The notes under the pieces: model-generated
What the model saw: only the letters and a program-made list of their open reading frames with translations
The model's database searches: none
Told to the model about the DNA's origin: nothing
Assembly (NCBI GenBank): GCA_017469115.1
Contig: JAFUGY010000051.1
Span: forward strand, 1 to 32,193
Direction of reading: 5' to 3'
Origin: Oscillospiraceae bacterium
GTDB lineage: Bacteria; Bacillota; Clostridia; Oscillospirales; Oscillospiraceae
Length of the DNA stretch: 32,193 bases
Part shown: positions 23,764-32,193 of the stretch, one piece after another
Numbering within the stretch: position 1 is the first letter of the stretch
Layout: each line of letters begins with the position of its first letter
Program-made: the position numbers and the translations under genes

Positions 23764-24876
23764 TTAGAATAACTGGCGGCGCGCACGCTCTTTATCGGCT
23801 GCCATATCATCGGCAGGATACCACATCGGTTCCACCAGATGAACGAAGCATTTTTCTCCTTCGGAGAATGTGATGCGGTGAGGCGTCTGCACCTTCAGGA
23901 GCTGATCTCCGACGGGCACCAGATACTCCGTGCGGTCTGTGAGGAAAATACGTTTTTCAATGTGGCTGGCGAATCCGCCTTCTCCCGGCCCTGTCAGTGC
24001 AATTTCGTTGGGGCGGGTAGCCACAACCATCTCGGAGGCAACATCCTGCGGCACAGGGAGATCCAGCGCCTGTTCCATATGGCCTTTGGGGTACGCTTTG
24101 CCATCCTTGATAGCAACATTGATAAACGTGCTCTCTCCGAGGAAGTTGTGCACGAACCGGTTGCACGGTTTATTATACAGATTTTCAGGGGTATCGATCT
24201 GCATAATTTTACCCATGTCGCAAACCATCATACGGTCAGAGATCGCCATTGCTTCCGACTGGTCATGCGTGACGAAAATAATGGTAAAGTTGAATTTTCT
24301 CTGGAGCGCTTTGATTTCAAAACGCATCGTCTCACGGAGTTTCGGATCGAGGTTTGAAAGAGGCTCATCGAGAAGCATCACCTTCGGGTTGGTTACGATT
24401 GCACGGGCCAGCGCAATACGCTGCTGCTGACCGCCGGAGAGATCTCCCGGGAAAACATTTTCCAACCCGGTCAGGCTGGTATGATGCAATGCTTCGTTGA
24501 CCCGTTTGGTGATATCTGTTTTATTCAGCTTCTGAATCCGCAGCGGGAAAGCCACATTCTCGAAAACATTCATATGCGGCCAGACCGCAAATGCCTGGAA
24601 CACCATGCCGAGGCCGCGCTCTTCCGGAGGAATATACAGATTCTTCTTTTTGCTGGAAACCAGCTTACCGCACAGTTCAATTTCGCCTTCCGTCAGATCC
24701 TCAAAGCCGGCAATCATACGAAGGGTTGTCGATTTTCCACAGCCCGACGGGCCCAAAAAAGAGAAGCATTCTCCTTCATGCACGCGGAGATTGAAATCAT
24801 CCACGGCGACAATGTCGCCCAGAGTCTTGGTAGTGAACCGTTTTGTAACGTGATCAAGCACAATCTGGTCTGCCAT
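23764..24876 (-). CDS. ABC importer ATPase, second copy (FbpC/PotA-like)
   Basis: This 370-residue cytosolic ATPase powers the permease encoded just upstream. It has Walker A GPSGCGKST, the Q-loop VFQAFAVWPHM, signature LSGGQQQR, Walker B VMLLDEP, the D-loop SNLD, and the switch histidine in FVTHDQSEAM. A C-terminal TOBE-like regulatory domain (about 240-365, VVATRPNEIALTG) follows. It is the last gene of the operon and starts three bases after the permease stop with a GGGGG site. It is clearly different from the ATPase encoded on the other side of the permease, so the operon supplies two NBDs for one fused permease. Confidence 0.92.
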   Translation of the reverse strand: MADQIVLDHVTKRFTTKTLGDIVAVDDFNLRVHEGECFSFLGPSGCGKSTTLRMIAGFEDLTEGEIELCGKLVSSKKKNLYIPPEERGLGMVFQAFAVWPHMNVFENVAFPLRIQKLNKTDITKRVNEALHHTSLTGLENVFPGDLSGGQQQRIALARAIVTNPKVMLLDEPLSNLDPKLRETMRFEIKALQRKFNFTIIFVTHDQSEAMAISDRMMVCDMGKIMQIDTPENLYNKPCNRFVHNFLGESTFINVAIKDGKAYPKGHMEQALDLPVPQDVASEMVVATRPNEIALTGPGEGGFASHIEKRIFLTDRTEYLVPVGDQLLKVQTPHRITFSEGEKCFVHLVEPMWYPADDMAADKERARRQLF

Positions 24877-24879
24877 GGA

Positions 24880-26604
24880 TCAAACCCCCTTCCTGTCTTT
24901 GGTGAGTTTGGTGACAATCGTATTGAGGATAATGATAATGCCGATTGCAACCGTTGCCAGTGCCGCAGCCTGCGGAATCATACCGGCATCACGCAGAGAG
25001 TAAATCTGAACACCGAGGGTTCTGGTGTACGGACCGTAGAGCAAAATGGAAGTCGTGACTTCACGCATAGCCGGGAGGAAGATCAGGAAGAAGCCACTCA
25101 CCATTGCAGGGCGAATCAGCGGCAGGGTGACATCCGCCAGGCTTTCCGTATGGGATGCGCCGCAGACACGGGCTGCCTCTTCCAGAGAGGAATGCACCTG
25201 CAGCAAAGCTGCGGAAGAGGTTTTCATACTGAAGGAAAGATAGCGGGCCAGATATGCCACCAGAATAATCCAGATGGTATTATACAGGTTGATGCCGGCA
25301 ATGCGCCCGCTCCATGCCAAAATGACACCGATCGACAAGACCGTGCCTGGGATCGCGTATGGCAGCATGGAGATCACTTCCAGAACGCCCTTTCCTCTCG
25401 GCCTGATTTTCTGCACGACATAGGCAACCAGCGTGCCGAGGAACATACAGATAATACCGGCCGTGATGGAAACAAACAAGGAGTTGCGGATAGCGGCGAT
25501 GGTGCCGTTTGCGGAGAACACCTTCTGATACTGGGCAAAGGTAAAGTTCTTGAACGTGAGCGGCAGACCGTACGCTTTCAGGAAGGAAATCAGAACGATC
25601 ATGACCAGCGGTACAATCACGATCAGCACCAGCGTTAGAATTGCGAGAAGGAACAGAGGGATTTTCGCTCCGCGCAGTTTAATGAGAGTGGGGCGCATAG
25701 ACTTGCCCTTGATAATATCATAGCTGCCGGAGGAGAGGATTTTATTCTGTAAAACAAGCGCAAGCGCAACCACAACCACCAACATAACGGAGAGCGCTGC
25801 CCCCTGACGAATCCCGTCAAAAGATCCGCCGGAGTTATAGATCACAGCATAAATACGCGTCGGAAGTGTATAAATGCCCTTTGCATATCCCAGAATCGAA
25901 GGGACGCCGAAATGCGCCAAAGAGGTTGTCAGAATCAGCAGAGCACCGGCGGAAATAGCCGGCTTTACCAGAGGAAGTGTAATTTTCAGAATAACCTGCC
26001 CCTGTTTTGCTCCTGCAATACGGGCTGACTCTTCAAGCGTCGGATCCATACGCTCCAGAGCAGAGACCACCTGCATAAACACAAACGGGAAGTAATAGCT
26101 GACTTCCACGAACACAATGCCCCACACCGAGTTGATATTAATGGGCATAGATTTCAGATGGAAAATGCTCACCAGCCATTTGTTGATGTAACCGGAGCGG
26201 CCGTTGAACATCATATCCCATGCCATAGCGCCGAGGAACGGCGGGAACATGTACGGGATGTTGAACAGTGCCCTCATCAGCCCTTTCGCCGGAATATCGC
26301 TGCGGCCCAGAAGCCAGGCATAGAAAACGCCCATGATGGTGCCGAGGATTGTGGCAAACACGGCAATCTTCAAGGTGTTCCACATGGCTTCCAGATTTTT
26401 CTTTTCCGAGATCTGCTGGACAAACATGTCCACCTCGAGCTTGCCCTCGTTGAAGAAGGCATTGTAGATGATCATCACAATCGGGATAACCACGATAATC
26501 AAAAGCAGGATAAAGCAGACTACCGTCATCACTTTGTCCATATTCAGGCGCTTATGCCCGTCAACTGCAGCCAGCTCAGCGCTCACGCCACCGTATTGTT
26601 TCAT
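24880..26604 (-). CDS. ABC importer permease, two fused BPD domains (FbpB-like)
   Basis: This 574-residue inner membrane permease has about twelve helices made of two binding-protein-dependent transport domains in one chain. Each carries an EAA-type cytoplasmic loop for the ATPase: LEESARIAGAKQGQVILKITLPL in the first half (about 190-212) and LEEAARVCGASHTESLADVTLPL in the second (about 480-505). Double-domain permeases of this kind are typical of Fe3+ (FbpB/SfuB), thiamine (ThiP) and some phosphonate importers. The start overlaps the upstream ATPase stop by four bases (ATGA), indicating translational coupling; the site is GGAGGAG. The substrate is not defined by sequence. Confidence 0.93.
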   Translation of the reverse strand: MKQYGGVSAELAAVDGHKRLNMDKVMTVVCFILLLIIVVIPIVMIIYNAFFNEGKLEVDMFVQQISEKKNLEAMWNTLKIAVFATILGTIMGVFYAWLLGRSDIPAKGLMRALFNIPYMFPPFLGAMAWDMMFNGRSGYINKWLVSIFHLKSMPININSVWGIVFVEVSYYFPFVFMQVVSALERMDPTLEESARIAGAKQGQVILKITLPLVKPAISAGALLILTTSLAHFGVPSILGYAKGIYTLPTRIYAVIYNSGGSFDGIRQGAALSVMLVVVVALALVLQNKILSSGSYDIIKGKSMRPTLIKLRGAKIPLFLLAILTLVLIVIVPLVMIVLISFLKAYGLPLTFKNFTFAQYQKVFSANGTIAAIRNSLFVSITAGIICMFLGTLVAYVVQKIRPRGKGVLEVISMLPYAIPGTVLSIGVILAWSGRIAGINLYNTIWIILVAYLARYLSFSMKTSSAALLQVHSSLEEAARVCGASHTESLADVTLPLIRPAMVSGFFLIFLPAMREVTTSILLYGPYTRTLGVQIYSLRDAGMIPQAAALATVAIGIIIILNTIVTKLTKDRKGV

Positions 26605-27686
26605 GCCGTTGCTCCTCCTTTCTGTGCCGGATAGAAGCGGGTGTTCAGAAACCGGATTCCGATGGTTTCTCCCTCTTCCGCGACGCCCTTCGTGCGGGCA
26701 TCCAGCATACTCTGCTGGACACGGATCTGTTTTTTACCGAGGGAAAGAAAATAGTTATACTCGCTGCCCAGGAACACCCTGGAATCTACTTTCGCTTTCA
26801 GCGGTGATGCCGGATCGAACACAATATCATTCGGGCGTACGCCAAGCTCAAACCCGCCGTTTTCCACTTCTTTGGGAATTGCATCGGCATACGGAATCAT
26901 CTCTCCGCAATCCAACGCCACCGAATTGCCGTTTTTCACCACCGGAATGAAATTGGAAACCCCGATAAACTCAAACGTAAACCGGTTTGCCGGGTGGAGA
27001 ATGATCTCTTCATCCGTGCCATACTGGCACAGGGTTCCATCCAGCTGCATAATGGCCATCTTGTCGCAGAGCTGCAGGGCAGACTGCTGGTCATGCGTGA
27101 TATAGAGAATGGTAGCATTCAGGCGCTTCTGAATCATCCGGATTTCCAGAAGCATTTCTTCGCGTAGCTTTGCATCCAGGTTGGTGATGGGCTCATCCAT
27201 CACCAGCACGTCACTGTCCACAACAAGTGCTCTGGCAATCGCCACGCGCTGCTGCTGTCCGCCGGAAAGCTGGTTCGGCAGGTGGTTTGCATACTCCGTC
27301 ATATGCACCTGCTCCAGAGCCCGCATGGCTCTTTCCCGGATTTCCTCTTTGGGGCGGCGTTGTTTTTTCAGCGGGTACGAAACATTTTCCACCACAGTCA
27401 TGTGGGGCCAAACGGCATAGTCCTGAAAGACAATGCCGATATTTCTTTTTTCTGCGGGAACATTGATGCGTTTTTTTGCATCGAACAAAATACGGTCTCC
27501 CACGGTGATTGTGCCTGTTTCAGGCTTATTCAGGCCGAGCAGGGCACGGACTAAGGTTGTTTTTCCGCATCCGCTTGGCCCCACAAGGCACACAATTTTC
27601 CCGCTTTCCACTTCGAGGGAAAAATTATCCAGAACCGTGTTTGACCCGTAACGGACGGTGATATTGTCAAATTTTACGTTTGCCAT
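26601..27686 (-). CDS. ABC importer ATPase, first copy (FbpC/PotA-like)
   Basis: This 361-residue ATPase has Walker [10 protein letters not shown], the Q-loop [11 protein letters not shown], signature LSGGQQQR, Walker B VLVMDEP and the switch histidine in [12 protein letters not shown]-terminal TOBE-like domain (about 240-355, [14 protein letters not shown]) follows. The start at 27686 ([14 protein letters not shown]) has a clear AGGAGAAGGAT site; the open frame extends 52 codons upstream through the hairpin and is not used. Together with the downstream permease and second ATPase it forms the membrane part of the importer, and the binding protein gene lies upstream across an attenuator hairpin. 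Confidence 0.93.
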   Translation of the reverse strand: MANVKFDNITVRYGSNTVLDNFSLEVESGKIVCLVGPSGCGKTTLVRALLGLNKPETGTITVGDRILFDAKKRINVPAEKRNIGIVFQDYAVWPHMTVVENVSYPLKKQRRPKEEIRERAMRALEQVHMTEYANHLPNQLSGGQQQRVAIARALVVDSDVLVMDEPITNLDAKLREEMLLEIRMIQKRLNATILYITHDQQSALQLCDKMAIMQLDGTLCQYGTDEEIILHPANRFTFEFIGVSNFIPVVKNGNSVALDCGEMIPYADAIPKEVENGGFELGVRPNDIVFDPASPLKAKVDSRVFLGSEYNYFLSLGKKQIRVQQSMLDARTKGVAEEGETIGIRFLNTRFYPAQKGGATA

Positions 27687-27716
27687 ATCCTTCTCCTTCA
27701 GGTCATGATGATATGA

Positions 27717-27759
27717 TAAGAAAAACGGGCATGCCCACCGGGAAGGTGGTGCATGCCCG
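27717..27759 (-). terminator. Attenuator hairpin between binding protein and ATPase genes
   Basis: CGGGCATGC-CCACC and its complement (27726-27739 with 27745-27759) form a 14-bp stem with one bulged base and a short loop, followed on the minus strand by GTTTTTCTT. Partial termination here would make binding protein mRNA exceed that of the membrane components, as is usual for such operons. Confidence 0.82.
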
Positions 27760-27771
27760 GACAAAGCAGGA

Positions 27772-28764
27772 TTACTTGTCGAAGATTTTGTTGAAGGTAT
27801 CCAGATAGGTCTGCAGATTCTCGCCAAGGTCGTTGTAATCAACTTCCATGTTGATGGCAGCGATGGCAGAAGTGTCTACCTGCATCTCAACATCATCACG
27901 CACAGACACCAGGTTATTGGCAACAAGAACTTCCTGGCCTTCCTTGGAGAGGATGAAGTCCATCAACAGTTTGCCGTTTTCTTCATTGGCGCAGCCTTTG
28001 ATCAGAGCGACCGGGCTTGTCATGGTGATGACATCTTCCGTGGTGTAGTGGAACATCATGGGAGAGCCTTCTGCAATCAGGTTTGCAGAGACATAGTCAA
28101 GGCAGATACCGACCTGGTAGGAGGCATCAGCAACACGGTTATGGGTGGCAGTGGTTCCGCTCTCAAGCTCAACGCCGTTGTCTTTCAAAGCCTGGAAGTA
28201 ATCCGGGCCATACTTGGGGGACTGCATCATAGCAGCCATCCAGTACTTCGTGGTGGAAGCCTGGGACGGGTCCGTCATGATGATCTGGTTGTACCATTTG
28301 GGGTCAAGCAGGTCATTCCAGGTCTTCGGTGCGTCTTCTTCCTCAACGCCGATAAACCATGCAATACCCATTGTCACCAGACGGCCAGCCGTGTAATATC
28401 CATCGGGATCCATGTACTCTTTTGCGATATGATCCGTCTCAGGAGAGACATAGGGCTCCAGCCAGCCATTCGCCTTGAATGCTTCATAGTCAGAAGGATC
28501 GCCCAGCCACACAAGGTCACTGGCAATCTGGCCGCCGTCCTGTGCTTCTGTTGTCATCTTGGTGACAAGCTTGCCGCCGCCGGCATAGTAGTATTCCATA
28601 TCAACAGTAGGATACTTTGCTTCGAATGCCTGTTCAATCGCCTGCAGCTGTGCTTCCTGCATGGAGGAATACAGCATTACTTTGCCGGAGGGCTCTGCAA
28701 ATGCCGCTGCGGACAAAGCCAGAACCATCACAAGCGCAAGAATCATTGCCAAGGTCTTTTTCAT
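27772..28764 (-). CDS. ABC importer periplasmic-type substrate-binding protein (FbpA/AfuA-like)
   Basis: This 330-residue binding protein captures substrate for the importer encoded downstream. A signal peptide (MKKTLAMILALVMVLALSAA...) ends in AFA-E near residue 23 and has no lipobox cysteine. The mature part has the two-lobe family pattern: GKVMLYSSMQEAQ, YYYAGGGKLVTKM, LVWLGDPSDYEAF, TDPSQASTTKYW and ICLDYVSANL. These place it in the family 1 group that takes Fe3+, 2-aminoethylphosphonate or similar ligands. A tandem Tyr pair like that which binds iron in FbpA is not evident in the later half, so iron is only one option. It is the first gene of the operon, with ribosome binding site GGAGAC. 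Confidence 0.9.
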   Translation of the reverse strand: MKKTLAMILALVMVLALSAAAFAEPSGKVMLYSSMQEAQLQAIEQAFEAKYPTVDMEYYYAGGGKLVTKMTTEAQDGGQIASDLVWLGDPSDYEAFKANGWLEPYVSPETDHIAKEYMDPDGYYTAGRLVTMGIAWFIGVEEEDAPKTWNDLLDPKWYNQIIMTDPSQASTTKYWMAAMMQSPKYGPDYFQALKDNGVELESGTTATHNRVADASYQVGICLDYVSANLIAEGSPMMFHYTTEDVITMTSPVALIKGCANEENGKLLMDFILSKEGQEVLVANNLVSVRDDVEMQVDTSAIAAINMEVDYNDLGENLQTYLDTFNKIFDK

Positions 28765-28802
28765 TTTTTGTTGTCTCCTTTTTTGAATTATTTTTGTGGA
28801 AA

Positions 28803-28824
28803 GCTGTGTTTATTATAATACAGC
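28803..28824. promoter_or_regulatory. Candidate operator over the importer promoter
   Basis: GCTGT (28803-28807) and ACAGC (28820-28824) are inverted arms 12 bp apart that bracket the -10 box. It does not resemble a classical Fur box. Assignment to any regulator is open. Confidence 0.35.
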
Positions 28825-28841
28825 CTGCCAAGAAACGACAA
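28812..28841 (-). promoter_or_regulatory. Promoter of the importer operon
   Basis: On the minus strand TTGTCG (forward 28836-28841), an 18-bp spacer and TATAAT (forward 28812-28817) lie about 50 bp upstream of the binding protein start. The promoter sits in the short gap after the ABC half-transporter pair, which has no strong terminator, so read-through is also possible. Confidence 0.7.
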
Positions 28842-28887
28842 GAAAATTCAACAACATCAGTGCACAAAACAGATAAGATCTTGTGTA

Positions 28888-30636
28888 TTATGCCTCTTGT
28901 TTCTTCACCTTCCAGCTGGCGGCTTCGCGGCGCTCGCCGATGAAGGCTTTATAAATACCTTCCTGCTTCATCAGGGACTCATGAGTCCCCTGCTGCACCA
29001 CTTTGCCATGATCAATCACAAGAATCTGATCGGCGTGTTCCACGGTTTTCAGCCGATGGGCAATCATAATCACCGTTTTTTCCGCTGTCAGTGCCTGGAT
29101 TGCCCGCATCAGCTCATTTTCATTCTCCGGATCCACGTTGGCAGTCGCTTCATCGAGAAAGATGACCGGCGCATCCTTCATCATGGCACGGGCAATGGAA
29201 ATCCTCTGTTTTTCCCCACCGGACAGGCTTGCCCCGCCCTCTCCGATTACAGTATCGTATCCGTCGGGAAGGGCCATGATAAAGTCGTGGCAGCATGCCT
29301 TCTTTGCGGCCTTCATTACTTTCTCCATCGGCGCATCGGGCTGGCCGAATCGGATATTGTTGGCAATGGTATCATGGAAGAGATAAACATTCTGAAACAC
29401 AAAGGAGAAGTTTTCCATCAGAGAATCCATATCATAGTCTTTGACGTTTCTCCCGTCGAGAGTCACCTTCCCGGCATCGGTATCCCAGAACCGGGCGAGC
29501 AGATTCACCAGTGTGGTTTTGCCGCCTCCCGACGGCCCGACAATGGCTGTGGTGGTCTTCTCCGGAATCTGAAGGGAAATCCCATCGATTACCTTGCGTT
29601 TTTCATAGGAAAACACCACATTTTCCGCGTTGATGTCCCGCTTTTGCGGCCGGATGTTCTCTCCGGAAATATCCATCTGCGGTGTATCCAGAATTTCCTG
29701 TGCGCGCTCTACGCTGACATCCACCACACGAAGCAGAGCGGAATAATTCCCTGCGGTTTCCAGACTTGCATATACAATGAAAGCGGAAATCACCATCACA
29801 ACCGCTGTCAGTGCATCCATTGTCCCGGCGCAGTAAAATGCACAGGAAAATCCCACCATGCAGACACCCGTCAGTTTTGCGAGGAAGCTCTGCGCTGTCA
29901 TACGCGGGATCAGCGTCATCTCCATATCCGTGTTGATCTGGCAGTTGGCTGCAATTGCATCATTCAGTTCCTTGCTTTTCCTCCCTGTGAGATGATAGGC
30001 CTTGACTTCTGCCATTCCCTGCAGATATTCCAGCACTTTTTCCACGAGCTTTTCATCGGCATCAATCTTTCGTCCGGCAAGGGATCCGGCAGCCTTCTGC
30101 AAAAAGCTGTTAGCGACCAGGAATACCGCGAACCCGGCCAAAAGCACAAGTGCAATACGCCAATCAAAGAAAAGCAGCATTACAATGATCAGAGATGTCG
30201 TCAAAAGCCCCTCGCATACCAGCATCACAACACGGGTTGCCACATTTTCCAGGCTCTCCATCACATTGGTGGTGACAGAAGTGATCTGGCCAAGTGAATT
30301 TTCGTTGAAATATCCCATCGGTAAATAACGCATGTGCTCTGCAATCTCCACCCGTTTCTTCGCACAGGTGTCATATCCGGCTTCCGTCTGGAGCATTGTG
30401 CTTCTGGCTTTGATCAGCCCGGAGCCGAGAATGCTGACGAGCATAATGCCGAGAGATAACAGAATATCCTGCGTCGTAACACTGCCCCTCAGCAGGGCGC
30501 GGGCCATGCCGGCAATGGCCGGGATTTTCAGTGCCTCAAAAATAGCCTGCAGGACCCCCAACAGGATAGAAGTGCGGAATTTGCGCCGATTCTCTTCTCC
30601 GCAGAAAGCGAAAAACCTGCGTATGATATTAACCAT
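28888..30636 (-). CDS. ABC half-transporter, second subunit (YbtPQ/IrtAB-like)
   Basis: This 582-residue protein has an exporter-type six-helix domain (about 15-310) and an intact NBD: Walker A GPSGGGKTT, signature LSGGEKQR, Walker B VIFLDEATANVDPENE and the switch His in MIAHRLKT. The DEATA-x-x-DPENE wording after Walker B is common in the siderophore-linked pairs YbtP/YbtQ and IrtA/IrtB, which despite their exporter fold import metal-siderophores; other members of the clade have unknown substrates. The start codon overlaps the upstream subunit's stop by eight bases, indicating coupled translation. The importer operon follows in the same direction. Its function as siderophore importer is inference. 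Confidence 0.88.
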   Translation of the reverse strand: MVNIIRRFFAFCGEENRRKFRTSILLGVLQAIFEALKIPAIAGMARALLRGSVTTQDILLSLGIMLVSILGSGLIKARSTMLQTEAGYDTCAKKRVEIAEHMRYLPMGYFNENSLGQITSVTTNVMESLENVATRVVMLVCEGLLTTSLIIVMLLFFDWRIALVLLAGFAVFLVANSFLQKAAGSLAGRKIDADEKLVEKVLEYLQGMAEVKAYHLTGRKSKELNDAIAANCQINTDMEMTLIPRMTAQSFLAKLTGVCMVGFSCAFYCAGTMDALTAVVMVISAFIVYASLETAGNYSALLRVVDVSVERAQEILDTPQMDISGENIRPQKRDINAENVVFSYEKRKVIDGISLQIPEKTTTAIVGPSGGGKTTLVNLLARFWDTDAGKVTLDGRNVKDYDMDSLMENFSFVFQNVYLFHDTIANNIRFGQPDAPMEKVMKAAKKACCHDFIMALPDGYDTVIGEGGASLSGGEKQRISIARAMMKDAPVIFLDEATANVDPENENELMRAIQALTAEKTVIMIAHRLKTVEHADQILVIDHGKVVQQGTHESLMKQEGIYKAFIGERREAASWKVKKQEA

Positions 30637-32193
30637 TGTCCTTCACCTCCATATGGGCTTTCCACATCATCTCGTACAGAGCGTGGTGGCTGAGCAGCTG
30701 CTCATGAGTCCCTTCATCCTCGATTCTGCCGTCCCGGACCACATAGATACAGTCGGCATCCATCACAGTCGACAGGCGGTGGGCAATCACGATGAGGGTT
30801 TTGCCTTCCGTGAGCTTTGAGACCGACCGCTGGATCACTGCCTCGTTTTCCGGATCGGTATAGGCGGTCGCCTCATCCAAAATCACGACAGGTGCTGCCT
30901 TCAGCATGGCACGCGCAATGGAAATGCGCTGCCGTTCTCCGCCGGAAAGGTGCCCGCCGGAAGAGCCGACCATCGTGTCATACCCGTTTTCAAGGCTCAT
31001 AATAAAGTCATGGCAGCCGCTTTGTCTGGCCGCTTCTTCCACTTCTGCATCAGTTGCAGACGGGTGGCCGAGGCGGATATTCTCACGCACGGTCATGTTG
31101 AACAGGTAGTTATCCTGTGAGACAAAGGCAATTCTGTCGGCATAAACCTCCTGCGGGATGGTCCGGATATCCTGACCGCCCAGGGTAATACAGCCATCCG
31201 AAACGTCCCACAGGGAAGCAATCAAACGGGCAATGGTGCTCTTGCCGCTCCCGCTGGGCCCGACGAGGGCAACAAAGCTACCCTCCGGAATCCGTAGGGA
31301 CACCCCGTGGAGCACCTCGGCCTCCTGATAGGAAAAGTGCACATCCTTCAGTTCCAGATCGTTCTTCACGGGAGCAGCTCCTTCTTCCGGGCGTTCCATT
31401 TCCGGCGCTTCGAGGATGGACCGCACTTCTCCAAAGATCGTGCCCATGGTGCGAAAGTCATCGGAATAGCTCATCATGGTGATAATCGGTGTAATCACAC
31501 CGACGGAGAGGATGATGATGGTTACAAAGTTCTGAGCACTTAATGATCCGCTCTTGACAAGCAGCCCGCCGATCGGCAGCACGCTCACCATGGTAGCCGG
31601 CATAATAACCATGGCAAACGTAAAGGGAATGATGCTGGCCCGCATCCAGTCGATAAAGCTGTGGGCTGCTTCATACGCATCATGCACAAAGCGCTCATAG
31701 CTGGATTTGGTTTTCCCGAAAACCTTGATCACCTGAATCCCGCCGATGTATTCAACCGCGGTGTCATTCAACGCCTTGGTCGCCGTAACCGTATGTTCGT
31801 AAAATTTTGCGCTGCCTGCCATCATAAACACATAGCAGAACATTCCGAGCGGCACCGTGGCAAGGCTTGCCAGTCCCATCCGCCAATCGATTGTGAAGAT
31901 ATAGATCAGGATAATGATTGGGATCAGCAGATTTGCTGTAAATTCCGGCACAATATGGGCAAGTGTGGTTTCAATGCTGTCGATGCGCTCGATCAGTGTG
32001 TTTTTCAGTGCGCCGGAACTCTGCTCCAGCACAGTCCCCAACGGCATCCGTGTCAGCTTTTCCATGCAGCGTTTGCGGATCTCTCCCAGCACAGCGAACG
32101 TGGCTTTGTGGCTTGTGGCTGTTGACAGCGCATGGAAAAGAACTCTCGCAAGCCATAATGCCGCCATGATCAGGCACCGGGTAAGATAGAACG
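30629..32193 (-). CDS. ABC half-transporter, first subunit, N-terminus beyond window edge
   Basis: The frame remains open to the right edge, so the real start lies outside and perhaps the first 60-70 residues are missing. The visible 520 residues contain most of the membrane domain and a complete NBD with Walker A GPSGSGKST, signature LSGGERQR, Walker B VVILDEATAYTDPENE and the switch His in VIAHRLST. Both ATP sites of the pair therefore look active, unlike the exporter pair at 1865-5447. The sequence belongs to the same YbtPQ/IrtAB-like clade as its partner, which overlaps its last eight bases. Substrate and promoter are not visible here. Confidence 0.88.
   Translation of the reverse strand, partial: FYLTRCLIMAALWLARVLFHALSTATSHKATFAVLGEIRKRCMEKLTRMPLGTVLEQSSGALKNTLIERIDSIETTLAHIVPEFTANLLIPIIILIYIFTIDWRMGLASLATVPLGMFCYVFMMAGSAKFYEHTVTATKALNDTAVEYIGGIQVIKVFGKTKSSYERFVHDAYEAAHSFIDWMRASIIPFTFAMVIMPATMVSVLPIGGLLVKSGSLSAQNFVTIIILSVGVITPIITMMSYSDDFRTMGTIFGEVRSILEAPEMERPEEGAAPVKNDLELKDVHFSYQEAEVLHGVSLRIPEGSFVALVGPSGSGKSTIARLIASLWDVSDGCITLGGQDIRTIPQEVYADRIAFVSQDNYLFNMTVRENIRLGHPSATDAEVEEAARQSGCHDFIMSLENGYDTMVGSSGGHLSGGERQRISIARAMLKAAPVVILDEATAYTDPENEAVIQRSVSKLTEGKTLIVIAHRLSTVMDADCIYVVRDGRIEDEGTHEQLLSHHALYEMMWKAHMEVKDNG

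Noticed and set aside
24481-25638. Plus-strand open frame of 385 codons
   Set aside because: It crosses two genes of the importer operon in antisense. Composition rich in Asn, Gln, His and Arg marks it as a shadow.
26601-27842. Longer form of the first ATPase starting at 27842
   Set aside because: The extra 52 codons cross the attenuator hairpin and look non-coding. ATG 27686 has an excellent ribosome binding site and the family's usual N-terminus.
28800-28845. Fur box ahead of the binding protein gene
   Set aside because: No GATAATGATTATC-like 19-bp palindrome is present; only short GCTGT/ACAGC arms are seen.
28897-30297. Plus-strand open frame of 466 codons
   Set aside because: It is antisense to a well supported ABC half-transporter and shows shadow composition without motifs.

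Overview
The window reads as a chromosomal segment of a Bacillota (Firmicutes) bacterium, most likely a gut-type member of Clostridia. The grounds are strong sigma-A type promoters, GGAGG ribosome binding sites, an AgrC/LytS-like kinase with a LytTR regulator, a domain-swapped GH3 enzyme and two half-transporter ABC pairs. Nothing here fixes the genus. No rRNA, tRNA, CRISPR array, phage gene or complete insertion sequence was seen. These are single-sequence calls made without database searches.

Left part (1-5500): a short edge fragment with an open frame and no start, then cysK (-) diverging from an Rrf2-family regulator (+). Both promoters carry the same 18-bp split repeat, which is probably the regulator's operator. 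Next comes a heterodimeric ABC exporter pair (+) whose first subunit has a degenerate ATP site.

Middle left (5500-14500): a large secreted GH78 alpha-L-rhamnosidase (-), a LytTR response regulator plus sensor kinase operon (-), a divergent MATE efflux pump (+), a lipoprotein cyclophilin (-), and a divergent flavodoxin-like oxidoreductase (+). The oxidoreductase is followed by the collapsed remains of a DUF3737 gene.

Centre (14500-21400): a three-gene operon (-) encodes a membrane-anchored GH3 glycosidase with its two catalytic domains in swapped order, plus two small unrecognised membrane proteins. It diverges from an AraC-type regulator (+), which is followed by a protein fusing a TauE/SafE (TSUP) transporter to a dolichol/phytol-kinase-like membrane domain.

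Right part (21400-32193): an Sfp-type phosphopantetheinyl transferase (-) and a DUF4143 AAA ATPase (-) with a G8 tract in its ribosome binding site. Then comes a binding-protein-dependent importer operon (-) of the Fe3+/AEP-like family, with one fused permease and two different ATPases. Last is an ABC half-transporter pair (-) resembling the YbtPQ/IrtAB siderophore group; its first gene runs off the right edge.

The most unusual items are the TSUP-kinase fusion, the GH3 operon with its two unknown membrane partners (one of them internally duplicated), the duplicated operator between cysK and the Rrf2 gene, the two-ATPase importer with a non-lipidated binding protein, and the DUF3737 remnant.
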